In this document: positions 35,139 through 44,187 of the stretch, piece by piece
Position numbering within the stretch: position 1 is the first letter of the stretch
How the letters are laid out: every line of letters starts with the position of its first letter
Source: an uncultured Bacteroidia bacterium
GTDB lineage: Bacteria > Bacteroidota > Bacteroidia > Bacteroidales > F082
Length of the DNA: 60,493 bases
Direction: 5' to 3'
Assembly (NCBI GenBank): GCA_913009755.1
Contig: CAJVWU010000001.1
Location: forward strand, 1-60,493
The notes under the pieces: generated by a model
What the model was told of the DNA's origin: nothing
The model's database searches: none
The model's input: only the letters and a program-made list of their open reading frames with translations
Translations under genes and position numbers: made by a program

Positions 35139-37004
35139 ATGCTTAAAAAAACGGAACGTCTGACAGCCATTTCCCAACAGCTTGAAGAAATCATCGGAAA
35201 GGTGATGGAAATGGAGCGCAAATACGCTCACAAGCTGAGTCAGGTGCATCCCGTGTACCGGAAAAGCGCCCTGAACCTGATACACTACCTGGGTTTCAGA
35301 AGCTACGACATCGATCTGCTGCAGGATGAACTGCGCGACATGGGACTGACGGGCTTGTCCAACATCGAAGCCCACGTGATGAAAAGTCTTTTGATGCTTA
35401 ACTACATAATCAATCATTTACTTGGTAAACCTGTCACCGAAGCAAATAAAGGCATTGTTTCAATCAAAAAAAGCAAAAAGATACTTAACCGGAACACAAA
35501 GCTCCTGTTTGGTTACAAATCAAAAAAAAGACGGACCAGGATCATGGTTACGCTGCCCGGATCAGCCGGAGGCGATTACCGGTTTGTCAATCACCTTATT
35601 CAACTCGGCATGAACAGTGCCCGTATTAATTGTGCGCACGACAACCCCGAAACCTGGGGAAAAATGATCGACAACGTCCGCGAAGCAAGTGGCAAACAAG
35701 CAAAAAACTGCAAGGTGATGATGGACCTGGCCGGTCCTAAACTGCGGACGGGTGCCATACAGCCCGGCCCGGAAATTATTCACATTAAACCCGAAAAAGA
35801 CATGGCAGGCAAGGTGACCAGCCCCGCAAAAATATGGATAGCCCCACCCGATATTCCCCCTCCTGACGATACGGCCTCTGCGCACCTTCCTATGAGTGAA
35901 GAACTGTTTAAACACATTAAACGGGGAGACAGTATTCAGTTGAAAGACACCAGAGGAAAGAAAATCAAAATCGTCATCTATGCAAAAAAGGGCAATGGTA
36001 AATGGGCTTCTTGCTCCCGCTCCGCATACATTTCGTCGGGAACCAAAATGCTGTTCCGACCGGACAATACGGAGAAACAAACACATCAGGTTGGCAGATT
36101 ACTTCCATTGGAACAATACATCAGCCTGAATATCGGTGATTACCTGGTTTTACACAAAGACTCCAGACCGGGCGAACCTGCACAATACAATACAAGTGGA
36201 AAACTTTTAAGACATGCCCACATTTCGTGTACACTCCCCGAAATCTTCAGGGATGTTAAAAAAGGGGATCCCGTCTATTTTGACGACGGGAAAATCGAAG
36301 GCATCATCGAAAAAGCCAGCGAAGAAGAGTTGCTTATCAGGATTACGTATGCAAAAGAAACAGGCAGCAAACTGAAAGCCGACAAAGGGATCAATCTGCC
36401 CGACAGTGACCTGAATATAAGCGGCCTCACAGAAAAAGACAAACGTGATCTGGAATTTGTAGCCACGCACGCCGATACGGTAAATCTATCCTTTGTTAAT
36501 GACGAAAATGACGTGCAACAACTGCTGGATGAATTGATCAAGTTTGAAAGTCCTTTGGGAATTATCCTGAAGATAGAAACCAAAAAGGGATTTAGAAACC
36601 TGCCCCGTATTCTATTAAAAGCGATGCAGACTTTTCCCATCGGGGTTATGATTGCCCGAGGCGACCTGGCCATTGAAACCGGCTGGAAAAACTTTGCCAG
36701 CATCCAGGAGGAAATACTGCGGATTTGCGAAGCCGCCCACTTGCCGGACGTGTGGGCAACGCAGGTGCTGGAAAACCTCGCAAAAAAAGGGGTGCCTTCA
36801 AGAGCCGAAATCACCGACGCGGCAATGGCGCAACGTGCCGAATGTGTTATGCTCAACAAAGGGCCATACATTGAAAAAGCCGTTAAAATGCTGGACCGGA
36901 TTTTACGGCGAATGCAACGATTCCAGAAAAAGAAGGAAACCATACTTCCGAAACTGGAAGGTGCCGAAAACCTTTATTTGTCACACGACAAGTTCAACGT
37001 TTAA
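35139..37004 (+). CDS. Pyruvate-kinase-like protein, atypical architecture
   Basis: 621 residues. An N-terminal helical region (1-125) is not found in pyruvate kinase. Barrel motifs are recognisable: RIMVTLPGSAG, NSARINCAHD, VMMDLAGPKLRTG, KGINLPDSDLNISGLTEKDKRDL, ILKIET (Lys478 in the catalytic position) and MIARGDLAIE (505-513). The B domain is much enlarged (about 215-395), and the protein ends after the barrel without the allosteric C-terminal domain. It may be a catalytic kinase with a new partner or a regulatory paralogue. It follows the HD/Pycsar-like gene by 12 bases as the last large gene of operon A. Confidence 0.82.
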   Translation: MLKKTERLTAISQQLEEIIGKVMEMERKYAHKLSQVHPVYRKSALNLIHYLGFRSYDIDLLQDELRDMGLTGLSNIEAHVMKSLLMLNYIINHLLGKPVTEANKGIVSIKKSKKILNRNTKLLFGYKSKKRRTRIMVTLPGSAGGDYRFVNHLIQLGMNSARINCAHDNPETWGKMIDNVREASGKQAKNCKVMMDLAGPKLRTGAIQPGPEIIHIKPEKDMAGKVTSPAKIWIAPPDIPPPDDTASAHLPMSEELFKHIKRGDSIQLKDTRGKKIKIVIYAKKGNGKWASCSRSAYISSGTKMLFRPDNTEKQTHQVGRLLPLEQYISLNIGDYLVLHKDSRPGEPAQYNTSGKLLRHAHISCTLPEIFRDVKKGDPVYFDDGKIEGIIEKASEEELLIRITYAKETGSKLKADKGINLPDSDLNISGLTEKDKRDLEFVATHADTVNLSFVNDENDVQQLLDELIKFESPLGIILKIETKKGFRNLPRILLKAMQTFPIGVMIARGDLAIETGWKNFASIQEEILRICEAAHLPDVWATQVLENLAKKGVPSRAEITDAAMAQRAECVMLNKGPYIEKAVKMLDRILRRMQRFQKKKETILPKLEGAENLYLSHDKFNV

Positions 37005-37037
37005 AACATTCATTTGCTGTAAAAATAAACCGGCATC

Positions 37038-37325
37038 ATGAAAAACAATAATATAAATACGGTGTTTGTCCTCCTGGCATTCGTTCTGTGTTCAAACATT
37101 GCCGCGGCACAGGAGAATACTTTGTTTAACAATACGAAACACCGATTCGGTTTGAATATCGGCTTCGGAGGAGAATCTTTATTACATGTCAATTATGATT
37201 ATGACGTAGCCATTTTCCAGGCACAATATTTTTATTCGTTTTACCGCCGTAAAATATGGGGCCTCGATATGATTGTACAATCACAATACAATCAAACCAA
37301 ATGTGAATGTACGGATGAGGATTAA
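37038..37325 (+). pseudogene. Short outer-membrane protein fragment (possible PagL/acyloxyacyl-hydrolase remnant)
   Basis: 95 residues with a signal peptide (NTVFVLLAFVLCSNIAAAQ) followed by beta-strand-like alternation (FGLNIGFGGESLLHVNYDYDVAIFQAQYFYSFYRRKIWGLDMIVQSQYN). The pattern is like the first strands of Bacteroidota lipid A deacylase-type barrels (GLNIGFGG...), but the protein stops after four strands, too short to make a barrel. No continuation was seen in other frames before promoter B. Most likely a 3'-truncated gene; a small periplasmic protein is the alternative. Confidence 0.5.
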
Positions 37326-37418
37326 TGAGAAATATAAAACGGGGATATCGCAAAAAATCTGATTTCGTTTATAAATTAGCAGTTAAAAAATTAAAAAAAA
37401 CATTTAATATAATTAAAT

Positions 37419-37442
37419 GTTAGTGATTATTAACTAACTTTG
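37419..37442 (+). promoter_or_regulatory. Promoter B with GTTAGT-N8-ACTAAC operator
   Basis: Operator 37419-37438 (GTTAGT, GATTATTA, ACTAAC) overlaps the -7 element TAACTTTG (37435-37442), 37 bases before the CDP-alcohol phosphotransferase ATG. The two 6-base arms are identical to those at 27861 and 47873. Confidence 0.75.
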
Positions 37443-37478
37443 CGCAAAATTAAATGAGAGAAATTTCATCTCACGGTT

Positions 37479-38171
37479 ATGGAAACTAATACCTGGGCAT
37501 TATTTAAGAAAAGCGTTTACAGGGCGCTTAATCCGTTTATTAACCTGTTGAAAAAAACCGGCATTACACCTAACGGTCTGACGACAATAGGTTTTCTGAT
37601 AACCGTTGCTTCGGCGGTGATTTTAATATACGGGGCCGAGATGGGTGTCAGGGGCAATACCCGCTACATTACCTGGTTTGGCATCGTGCTTTTACTGGCC
37701 GGGCTGTTTGACATGCTTGACGGGCAGCTGGCCCGCCAAACGAATAAAATGACACAATTCGGTGCCCTTTTCGATTCTGTTATTGACCGTTACAGCGAAA
37801 TGATAATGTTTTTCGGCATTGCTTATTATCTGGTTGCCTATCATTATTTCTTAAGCAGCGTGTTTGCTTTCATTGCCATGATCGGATCAATCATGGTCAG
37901 TTACGTCAGGGCGCGGGCCGAGGGCTTGGGTGTTGAATGTAAAGTGGGTATGATGCAACGCCCTGAAAGGGTTCTGACAATAGGTATTTCGGCCATTCTT
38001 TACGGGGTTATTTCGCATTACACAGGAAAATTCAGGTTTGTCGTTGACTGGCTCCCTTTTCCGATGTTTGAGAACATTTCCATTTTCACCGTTCCGATAT
38101 TTATTCTGGCTATACTGACCAATTATACGGCTATTCAGCGATTGCGTCATTGCAGAAAATTAATGAAATAA
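37479..38171 (+). CDS. CDP-alcohol phosphatidyltransferase (candidate phosphatidylinositol-phosphate synthase)
   Basis: 230-residue integral membrane enzyme with six hydrophobic segments. The complete family motif DG-x2-AR-x8-G-x3-D-x3-D is present from Asp81 to Asp103 (DGQLAR...GALFDSVID), which binds CDP and metal. It transfers a phosphatidyl group from CDP-diacylglycerol to an alcohol. The next gene makes inositol phosphate and the one after is a PgpA-type phosphatase, so inositol phosphate is the likely acceptor, giving phosphatidylinositol phosphate. This matches the gene set known for inositol lipids in Bacteroides. First gene of the operon driven by promoter B. Confidence 0.9.
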   Translation: METNTWALFKKSVYRALNPFINLLKKTGITPNGLTTIGFLITVASAVILIYGAEMGVRGNTRYITWFGIVLLLAGLFDMLDGQLARQTNKMTQFGALFDSVIDRYSEMIMFFGIAYYLVAYHYFLSSVFAFIAMIGSIMVSYVRARAEGLGVECKVGMMQRPERVLTIGISAILYGVISHYTGKFRFVVDWLPFPMFENISIFTVPIFILAILTNYTAIQRLRHCRKLMK

Positions 38172-38187
38172 ATAAAAAACGTAAAAA

Positions 38188-39507
38188 ATGAACTCCAAAT
38201 TAAACATTCAGGAGCCGAAAGGCAAACTGGGGATACTGACTCCCGGCATGGGTGCTGTTTCAACAACATTTATGGCAGGTGTAATTGCCATAAATAAAGG
38301 TCTTGGCAAACCCGTTGGATCGATTTCACAAATGGGAAAAATAAGATTGGGGAAACGTACCGAAAACAGGAACCCCGACATCAAAGAATTCGTCCCGCTG
38401 GCAAAAATGGAAGACCTGGTTTTCGGTGGATGGGATATCTTTTATGATAATGCCTATGAATCAGCCACGAATGCAGGTGTCCTTGAAAAAGACCTCCTGA
38501 ACTCCATCAAAGAAGAACTGTCGGCAATTAAACCGATGCCGGCGGTTTTCGACCATAAATTTGTGAAAAACATTAACGGTGAAAACATCAAACACGAGCG
38601 CACTAAAATGGATGCAGCGAGGGCATTGATGGAAGACATCAAAACATTCAAAACCGAAAACCACTGCGACCGGCTGGTCATGGTCTGGTGTGCTTCCACC
38701 GAAGTGTATACACAAACCACCGATGTTCATCTTTCGATCGAAAAATTCGAGAAAGCCCTGGAAGAAAACCATCCTTCGATTTCACCGAGCATGATCTATG
38801 CTTATGCCGCCATAAAAAGCGGAGTACCGTTTGCCAACGGAGCACCGAATCTGACGGTTGATATTCCGGCTTTGATCGAACTGGCCAAAAGTTTAAATGT
38901 TCCCATTGCGGGAAAAGATTTCAAAACCGGTCAGACACTGATGAAAACCATCCTCGGACCCGGACTGAAAACCCGCTTGCTGGGAATTGACGGCTGGTTC
39001 TCAACCAACATTCTGGGAAACAGGGATGGTGAAGTGCTGGATGATGTGGATTCGTTCAAAACCAAAGAGGTCTCCAAATTGAGTGTTCTGGACAGTGTGC
39101 TGGAACCGGAAAAATACCCGGAATTGTATAAAAACATATACCATAAGGTACGCATCAATTATTATCCGCCGAAAGGCGACGATAAGGAAAGCTGGGATAA
39201 CATCGACATTTTCGGGTGGCTCGGATACAAAATGCAGATCAAGATAAATTTCCTTTGTAAGGATTCCATACTTGCCGCACCTGTCGTGCTCGATCTGGCC
39301 CTTTTCATTGACCTGGCCCGGCGGGCAGGAATGAAAGGCATTCAGGAGTGGCTTTCGTTTTATTTCAAATCGCCGCAAACAAAAGAAGGTTTGCAGCCGA
39401 TCCACGATATTTTCCTGCAAAAAATAAAATTCGAGAACACTTTGCGGCACCTGATGGATGAAACACTCATCAATTATCTGGGACTGGATTATTACGAGGG
39501 AGATTAA
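38188..39507 (+). CDS. myo-Inositol-1-phosphate synthase
   Basis: 439 residues. The NAD-binding opening is KLGILTPGMGAVSTTFMAGV. KLGGWDIFY-like LVFGGWDIFYDNAYESA, FANGAPNLTVDIPALIELA and GKDFKTGQTLMKTILGPGLKTRLLGIDGWFSTNILGN are highly conserved signatures of inositol-3-phosphate synthase (the GKDFKTGQT lysines act in catalysis). It converts glucose-6-phosphate to inositol phosphate with NAD as a bound redox cofactor. Length is normal for the bacterial/archaeal form. Encoded 16 bases after the CDP-alcohol phosphotransferase, it supplies that enzyme's acceptor. Inositol synthesis is uncommon in bacteria, so its presence in this operon strongly marks inositol lipids. Confidence 0.95.
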   Translation: MNSKLNIQEPKGKLGILTPGMGAVSTTFMAGVIAINKGLGKPVGSISQMGKIRLGKRTENRNPDIKEFVPLAKMEDLVFGGWDIFYDNAYESATNAGVLEKDLLNSIKEELSAIKPMPAVFDHKFVKNINGENIKHERTKMDAARALMEDIKTFKTENHCDRLVMVWCASTEVYTQTTDVHLSIEKFEKALEENHPSISPSMIYAYAAIKSGVPFANGAPNLTVDIPALIELAKSLNVPIAGKDFKTGQTLMKTILGPGLKTRLLGIDGWFSTNILGNRDGEVLDDVDSFKTKEVSKLSVLDSVLEPEKYPELYKNIYHKVRINYYPPKGDDKESWDNIDIFGWLGYKMQIKINFLCKDSILAAPVVLDLALFIDLARRAGMKGIQEWLSFYFKSPQTKEGLQPIHDIFLQKIKFENTLRHLMDETLINYLGLDYYEGD

Positions 39508-39521
39508 AAGATATTTTGGGA

Positions 39522-39998
39522 GTGAAACTGCAAAAGACCATAGCATCAGGACTGGGAACCGGTTATGCCCCCGTGGCACCGGGAACGGCCGGATCAGTTC
39601 TCGGTATTCTGTTGTTCTACCTGCTCAATTATTTGTGGAACATCAGGAATGTCGAAACCTGGCTGTTGCTGACGCTCAATATGGTTGTGATCATTTCGGT
39701 TTTGTTTGTTGGTGTTCACTCGATAAAAAAAGTGCATGAAATATGGCAACACGATGCATCTAAAATAGTGATTGACGAAATAGTCGGGGTGTGGATTGCC
39801 GTGTATGCCCTGCCGTTTGAAATACGGTACTATTTGTATGCACTTGTTTTATTCAGATTTTTTGACATCGCAAAACCGTTTTTCATCAGGAGACTGGATA
39901 AAAAAGAAGGCGACTGGAGCGTGATGCTCGATGATGTGCTCGCAGGTTTGTACAGTTTTGTGGTACTGCATGTATTGGTGCATTTTAATGTGATATAA
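39522..39998 (+). CDS. Phosphatidylglycerophosphatase A family protein (candidate PI-phosphate phosphatase)
   Basis: 158-residue membrane protein from GTG 39522; a TTG two codons earlier is possible. The PgpA signatures are present: GLGTGYAPVAPGTAGSVLG at the start, the acidic KIVIDEIVGVWIAV segment, and FRFFDIAKPFFIRRLDKKEGDWSVMLDDVLAGLYS. PgpA removes phosphate from phosphatidylglycerol phosphate. In this operon the substrate is more likely phosphatidylinositol phosphate, giving phosphatidylinositol. Its stop codon touches the ATG of the next gene (TAAATG). Confidence 0.88.
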   Translation: MKLQKTIASGLGTGYAPVAPGTAGSVLGILLFYLLNYLWNIRNVETWLLLTLNMVVIISVLFVGVHSIKKVHEIWQHDASKIVIDEIVGVWIAVYALPFEIRYYLYALVLFRFFDIAKPFFIRRLDKKEGDWSVMLDDVLAGLYSFVVLHVLVHFNVI

Positions 39999-40415
39999 AT
40001 GATAAAAGAACCGAAAATACTGACCTCTTTTTTCAGGTATAACATCATTGCCGTTATAGCTACTATAACGGATTTTCTGGTCTTTATCTTTCTGACCGAA
40101 GCAGTTGGTATGTGGTATGTCGCTGCAACGATGATAAGCGTTTTTACGGGCGGAGTGGTTGCTTTTATTTTCAACCGTAACTGGGTGTTTATTAGAAAAG
40201 ACGGCAAGCTGACAGGGCAGTCCGTCAGGTATTTTATGGTGTGGGGCGGAAGTATATTTCTGAACACCACGGGACTTTATCTGATGGTGGAATACACACA
40301 CCTGACAGAAATTGTTGCTAAAGTTTTTGTCTCGGTAATTGTGGGTGCCGGATTTAATTTTCTGATGAACAGATATTTCGTTTTCAGAAAACCGGCATGG
40401 GGAAGTGAAAAGTAA
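39999..40415 (+). CDS. GtrA family membrane protein
   Basis: 138 residues with four hydrophobic segments. The FFRYNIIAVIATITDFLVFIFLTEAVG opening, FIFNRNWVFIRKDGK, and the C-terminal GAGFNFLMNRYFVFRK are diagnostic of the GtrA family. Members help move lipid-linked sugars across membranes or support glycosylation of lipids and polymers. Located directly after the PgpA-like gene within the lipid operon, it could flip or glycosylate an inositol lipid. Substrate cannot be deduced. Confidence 0.88.
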   Translation: MIKEPKILTSFFRYNIIAVIATITDFLVFIFLTEAVGMWYVAATMISVFTGGVVAFIFNRNWVFIRKDGKLTGQSVRYFMVWGGSIFLNTTGLYLMVEYTHLTEIVAKVFVSVIVGAGFNFLMNRYFVFRKPAWGSEK

Positions 40416-40419
40416 AAAG

Positions 40420-42957
40420 ATGAAGAACAAAGCACTGGGTATAGTGGTGATCATCCTGTTGGTGGCAGTGGCCTCGGTAAATGCGCAAAAATTAACGCAA
40501 ATAAAAGGACAGGTGATTGATGCAAAAACAAAAGAACCGTTGCCGTTTGTAAATATTGTTTTCCAGGGCAGAAATATCGGTACAACTACCAACTATAACG
40601 GGAAGTACAGCATCGTTACCCAGTGGGCAACTGATAAACTAATCGCTTCCTCAATCGGGTATGAAAAACAAACAAAAACAGTAATTCCCGAAAAAAACCA
40701 GATAATAAATTTTGAGCTTGCCCCTAACACGATCAACCTGAATGAAGTGGAAGTGGTATCGAAAAAGAAACGTTACCGGAACAAAAACAATCCGGCTGTG
40801 GAACTGATAAAACGCATTGTCAACAATAAGGATCAAAACCGGAAAGAACACTTCGATTATTACCAGTACGATAAATATGAAAAAGTAGAATTTGACCTGA
40901 ATAACATAACCGAAAAGTTTCAGAAGAAAAAGATATTCAAGAAGTTCCAGTTTGTTTTCAATTATGTTGACACGTCGGACCTGAACGGAAAACCTTATCT
41001 GCCGGTGTTTCTGAAGGAAACCCTGTCGGAGGTGTATTTCCGGAAAAAACCCAAAAGTGAAAAAGAATATATAAAAGGGGTCAAGATGGTCGGTTTTCAC
41101 GATTACATCGACAACGAAGGTGTGAGTTTTATGATTGACAATATATTTCAGGATATTGATATCTACGACAATACCATCAACCTTTTGACGAATGATTTTA
41201 CCAGCCCCATCGCACCCCTTGCCCCGGCCATTTACAAGTTCCATATCATGGACACGGTCAATGTAAACGGCTACGAGTGTATCAACCTGGGATTTCAGCC
41301 CAGGAACAAGCAGGATTTTGCGTTCAGGGGAAACCTGTTTGTTACGAATGACGACAGACTGGCCGTCATCAAAGTGGATATGCGGGTGCCCGCACAGATT
41401 AACCTGAATTTTGTGAACGACCTCCGGATTATCCAGGAGTTTGCCTATATCAATGATGAAGCATGGATGCTGACACGCGACGAACTAATTGTTGATTTCG
41501 GTATTGTCAGGAAATCCACAGGCATGTTTGGTAAGAAAACGGTTTATTACGATAATTATATTTTCAACCGGAAAATTCCGGATACCGTTTTTAACCGGGT
41601 GGAGAAAAAAATTGAGCTTGCCAACCGCAACGACCGGGACGAACAATTCTGGGAAGAAAACAGAGTGGCCGACCTGAGCCAACAGGAAAAGAATATTTAT
41701 TTAATGGTTGACAGCGTTCAGAATGTTCCTGCATTCAAACGTACGCTCGACCTGGTAATGTTGTTGGTGGTTGGATACTGGAATTTTGGAAAAATAGATA
41801 TCGGCCCTGTAAACACATTTTACAGCTTTAATGATGTGGAAGGTTTCCGACTGCGTGTCGGAGCGCGGACAAGCGACGAGTTCAGTAAGCTTTTCCGTCT
41901 TGACGGTTTTGTGGCTTACGGTTTCAAGGATGAACGGTTTAAATATTCTGCGAGAGCCAAAATATCCCTGAATAAACATCCGTTGAGAGGCCTGCCGCAA
42001 CATTCCATCATGGCAATGTATCAGCGGGAAACCAATTTCCCGGGCATGGAAATGATGTTTATCAACGAAGACAATTTCCTGTTGTCGTTCAAAAGAGGCG
42101 TGGCCGACAAAATCCTGTATTATGACATGTTTCAGATGGAACATTACCGCGACTGGAAAAACAATGTTTCAACCACGCTGGGAGTAAAATATATGGTTCA
42201 GGAACCCGGCGGTACTCTTTATTTCGACTATTTTGATTATGCCATGAAAACGATAACAACCAGTGAACTGTACTCGGTTGTCCGTTTTGCTCCCAACGAG
42301 AAATTCTATCATGGATTGGATTACAGAACTCCCATTATTTCGAAATACCCCATTTTTCAGGTTTCTTATACCCAGGGGTTCAAAGGTGTTTTCAACTCCG
42401 GTTTTTCATACGGCAAACTGAAAGTAAATTTTTTCAAACGGTTTTATATTTCACCCGTTGGTTTTACAAATTTTGAAATAGAAGCAGGGAAATTGTTCGG
42501 AAGCGGCATACCGTTTCCTCTTCTGTTCATTCACCGTGCCAATCAAACCTATTCGTATCAGATACGCTCCTATAACCTGATGAATTTCCTGGAGTTTGTC
42601 AGCGACCAATATGTAGCCCTGTATTTTGAACACCATTTTAACGGTTTCATATTCAATAAAATTCCGTTAATCAAAAAATTAAAATGGCGTGCAATAATTT
42701 CTTTCAAAGGAATATACGGAGGAGTAACCAACAAGAATAACCCGGAAGTAACGCCCGGGCTGATGTTGTTTCCGACGGACGCCGACAGCAACCCGACTAC
42801 ATTTACCCTGCAAAACGATCCCTACATGGAGGCCAGTGTGGGCATTGGAAATATTTTAAAGTTTTTCAGGGTGGATTTGGTCAAACGGATCACCTACCTG
42901 AACAATCCGAATGTTCAGAAATATGGTGTCAGAGTGAGATTTAGATTTGATTTTTAA
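40420..42957 (+). CDS. DUF5686 family outer-membrane protein with carboxypeptidase-like regulatory domain
   Basis: 845 residues from ATG 40420, which begins a signal peptide (MKNKALGIVVIILLVAVASVNAQ); a GTG five codons upstream overlaps the preceding stop. Residues about 25-100 form a CarboxypepD_reg-like fold (KGQVIDAKTKEPLPFVNIVFQGRNIGTTTNYNGKYSI). The rest is the DUF5686 region, ending in a beta-rich barrel-like part with terminal RVRFRFDF, as in outer-membrane barrels. Such proteins are common in Bacteroidota, function unknown. Its place between inositol-lipid and ceramide genes suggests a role in placing or sensing lipids at the outer membrane. Confidence 0.85.
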   Translation: MKNKALGIVVIILLVAVASVNAQKLTQIKGQVIDAKTKEPLPFVNIVFQGRNIGTTTNYNGKYSIVTQWATDKLIASSIGYEKQTKTVIPEKNQIINFELAPNTINLNEVEVVSKKKRYRNKNNPAVELIKRIVNNKDQNRKEHFDYYQYDKYEKVEFDLNNITEKFQKKKIFKKFQFVFNYVDTSDLNGKPYLPVFLKETLSEVYFRKKPKSEKEYIKGVKMVGFHDYIDNEGVSFMIDNIFQDIDIYDNTINLLTNDFTSPIAPLAPAIYKFHIMDTVNVNGYECINLGFQPRNKQDFAFRGNLFVTNDDRLAVIKVDMRVPAQINLNFVNDLRIIQEFAYINDEAWMLTRDELIVDFGIVRKSTGMFGKKTVYYDNYIFNRKIPDTVFNRVEKKIELANRNDRDEQFWEENRVADLSQQEKNIYLMVDSVQNVPAFKRTLDLVMLLVVGYWNFGKIDIGPVNTFYSFNDVEGFRLRVGARTSDEFSKLFRLDGFVAYGFKDERFKYSARAKISLNKHPLRGLPQHSIMAMYQRETNFPGMEMMFINEDNFLLSFKRGVADKILYYDMFQMEHYRDWKNNVSTTLGVKYMVQEPGGTLYFDYFDYAMKTITTSELYSVVRFAPNEKFYHGLDYRTPIISKYPIFQVSYTQGFKGVFNSGFSYGKLKVNFFKRFYISPVGFTNFEIEAGKLFGSGIPFPLLFIHRANQTYSYQIRSYNLMNFLEFVSDQYVALYFEHHFNGFIFNKIPLIKKLKWRAIISFKGIYGGVTNKNNPEVTPGLMLFPTDADSNPTTFTLQNDPYMEASVGIGNILKFFRVDLVKRITYLNNPNVQKYGVRVRFRFDF

Positions 42958-42969
42958 TCAATATACTAT

Positions 42970-44187
42970 ATGAAAACACTACAACAAAGATTTTCAGATT
43001 TTACACAACCACAGTTTTTTAAAGAAAAGGGCATCTATCCTTTTTATCAGGTGCTCCAATCGGGCCAGGATACCGAAGTGATTATCAACGGGAGAAAGAT
43101 CCTGATGTTTGGTTCGAACAGCTATCTGGGCCTGACAAATCACCCGAAACTTAAAGAGGCCGCCCGGAAAGCCATTGATAAATACGGGACCGGTGCATCC
43201 GGGTCACGCTTAATGAACGGCAATCTTGACTTGCATGAAGAACTGGAATTAAAACTGGCCGAATTTGTCGGCAAACCGGCAGCCACGGTTTTCAGTACCG
43301 GTTTTCACGCAAACATAGGTACCATCCCCGCACTGGCAGGCCGGAATGATGTGCTTCTGATTGATGAAAAATCACATGCCTCTATCATTGAAGGAAGCCG
43401 GCTGGCCTTTTCAAAATTGTTCAAGTTCAAGCATAACAATATGGAGTCGCTTGAGAAAATTCTTCAACGAATGGATCCAGATCAATTCAAATTGATTGTA
43501 ACCGACGGCGTTTTCAGTATGGAGGGTGATGTGGCTCCGTTAGATAAAATTATCGAATTGGCCGAAAAATACAATGCAGCCGTTATGCTTGATGACGCGC
43601 ACGGGATGGGTATAATGGGAGAGGGAGGCAAAGGTACAGCTTCTCATTTTGGCCTGACAGACGAAACCGACGTTATCATGGGAACCTTCAGCAAGTCCCT
43701 GGCTTCAATCGGAGGTTTTGTTGCCAGCGATTTCAACACAATCAATTATCTAAAACATACGGCCAGAGCCCTGATCTTCAGCGCAGGAATTCCACCGGCC
43801 TCGGCGGCAACCGTTATTGCGGCACTGGACGTCATCAAAGAAGAACCCGAAAGGATTGAAAGGGTTTGGACTAATACCCGGTATGCAAAAAAATGTCTTG
43901 CCGAAGAAGGTTTTGAAACGGGAAACAGTGCCTCGCCGATAGTCCCGATTTTCGTGGGCGAGAATGTAAAAACCTACGAAATGGCAAGTTTACTAACTAA
44001 ACATGGTGTTTATGTGAATCCGGTAGTACATCCGGCGGTGGAAAAAGACAAAGCCATTTTACGTTTTTCGTTGATGGCAACACATACGAAAGAACAAATA
44101 GACCGGGCAGTGGAGCAACTCGCTGTTTGCAGAAAAATAGTTGAAAATGTGCGAATAAAAAAACCAGTCCTCGATGAAAAATATTGA
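42970..44187 (+). CDS. spt: Serine palmitoyltransferase (PLP-dependent alpha-oxoamine synthase)
   Basis: 405 residues. The PLP lysine is in GTFSKSLASIGGF (Lys242). DDAHGMGIMG supplies the PLP-contacting Asp209 and His211, and SHASI gives His136, which stacks on PLP. Overall it is closest to bacterial serine palmitoyltransferase within the KBL/AONS group. It condenses L-serine with acyl-CoA or acyl-ACP to 3-ketosphinganine, the first step of sphingolipid synthesis, a hallmark of Bacteroidota. The context decides between paralogues: the next two genes look like the remaining ceramide enzymes. It overlaps the acyltransferase gene by 14 bases. Confidence 0.92.
   Translation: MKTLQQRFSDFTQPQFFKEKGIYPFYQVLQSGQDTEVIINGRKILMFGSNSYLGLTNHPKLKEAARKAIDKYGTGASGSRLMNGNLDLHEELELKLAEFVGKPAATVFSTGFHANIGTIPALAGRNDVLLIDEKSHASIIEGSRLAFSKLFKFKHNNMESLEKILQRMDPDQFKLIVTDGVFSMEGDVAPLDKIIELAEKYNAAVMLDDAHGMGIMGEGGKGTASHFGLTDETDVIMGTFSKSLASIGGFVASDFNTINYLKHTARALIFSAGIPPASAATVIAALDVIKEEPERIERVWTNTRYAKKCLAEEGFETGNSASPIVPIFVGENVKTYEMASLLTKHGVYVNPVVHPAVEKDKAILRFSLMATHTKEQIDRAVEQLAVCRKIVENVRIKKPVLDEKY

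Noticed and set aside
42970-44187. Glycine C-acetyltransferase or BioF
   Set aside because: These paralogues share the PLP motifs, but the operon with ceramide-type acyltransferase, reductase and AUR1-like genes favours serine palmitoyltransferase.
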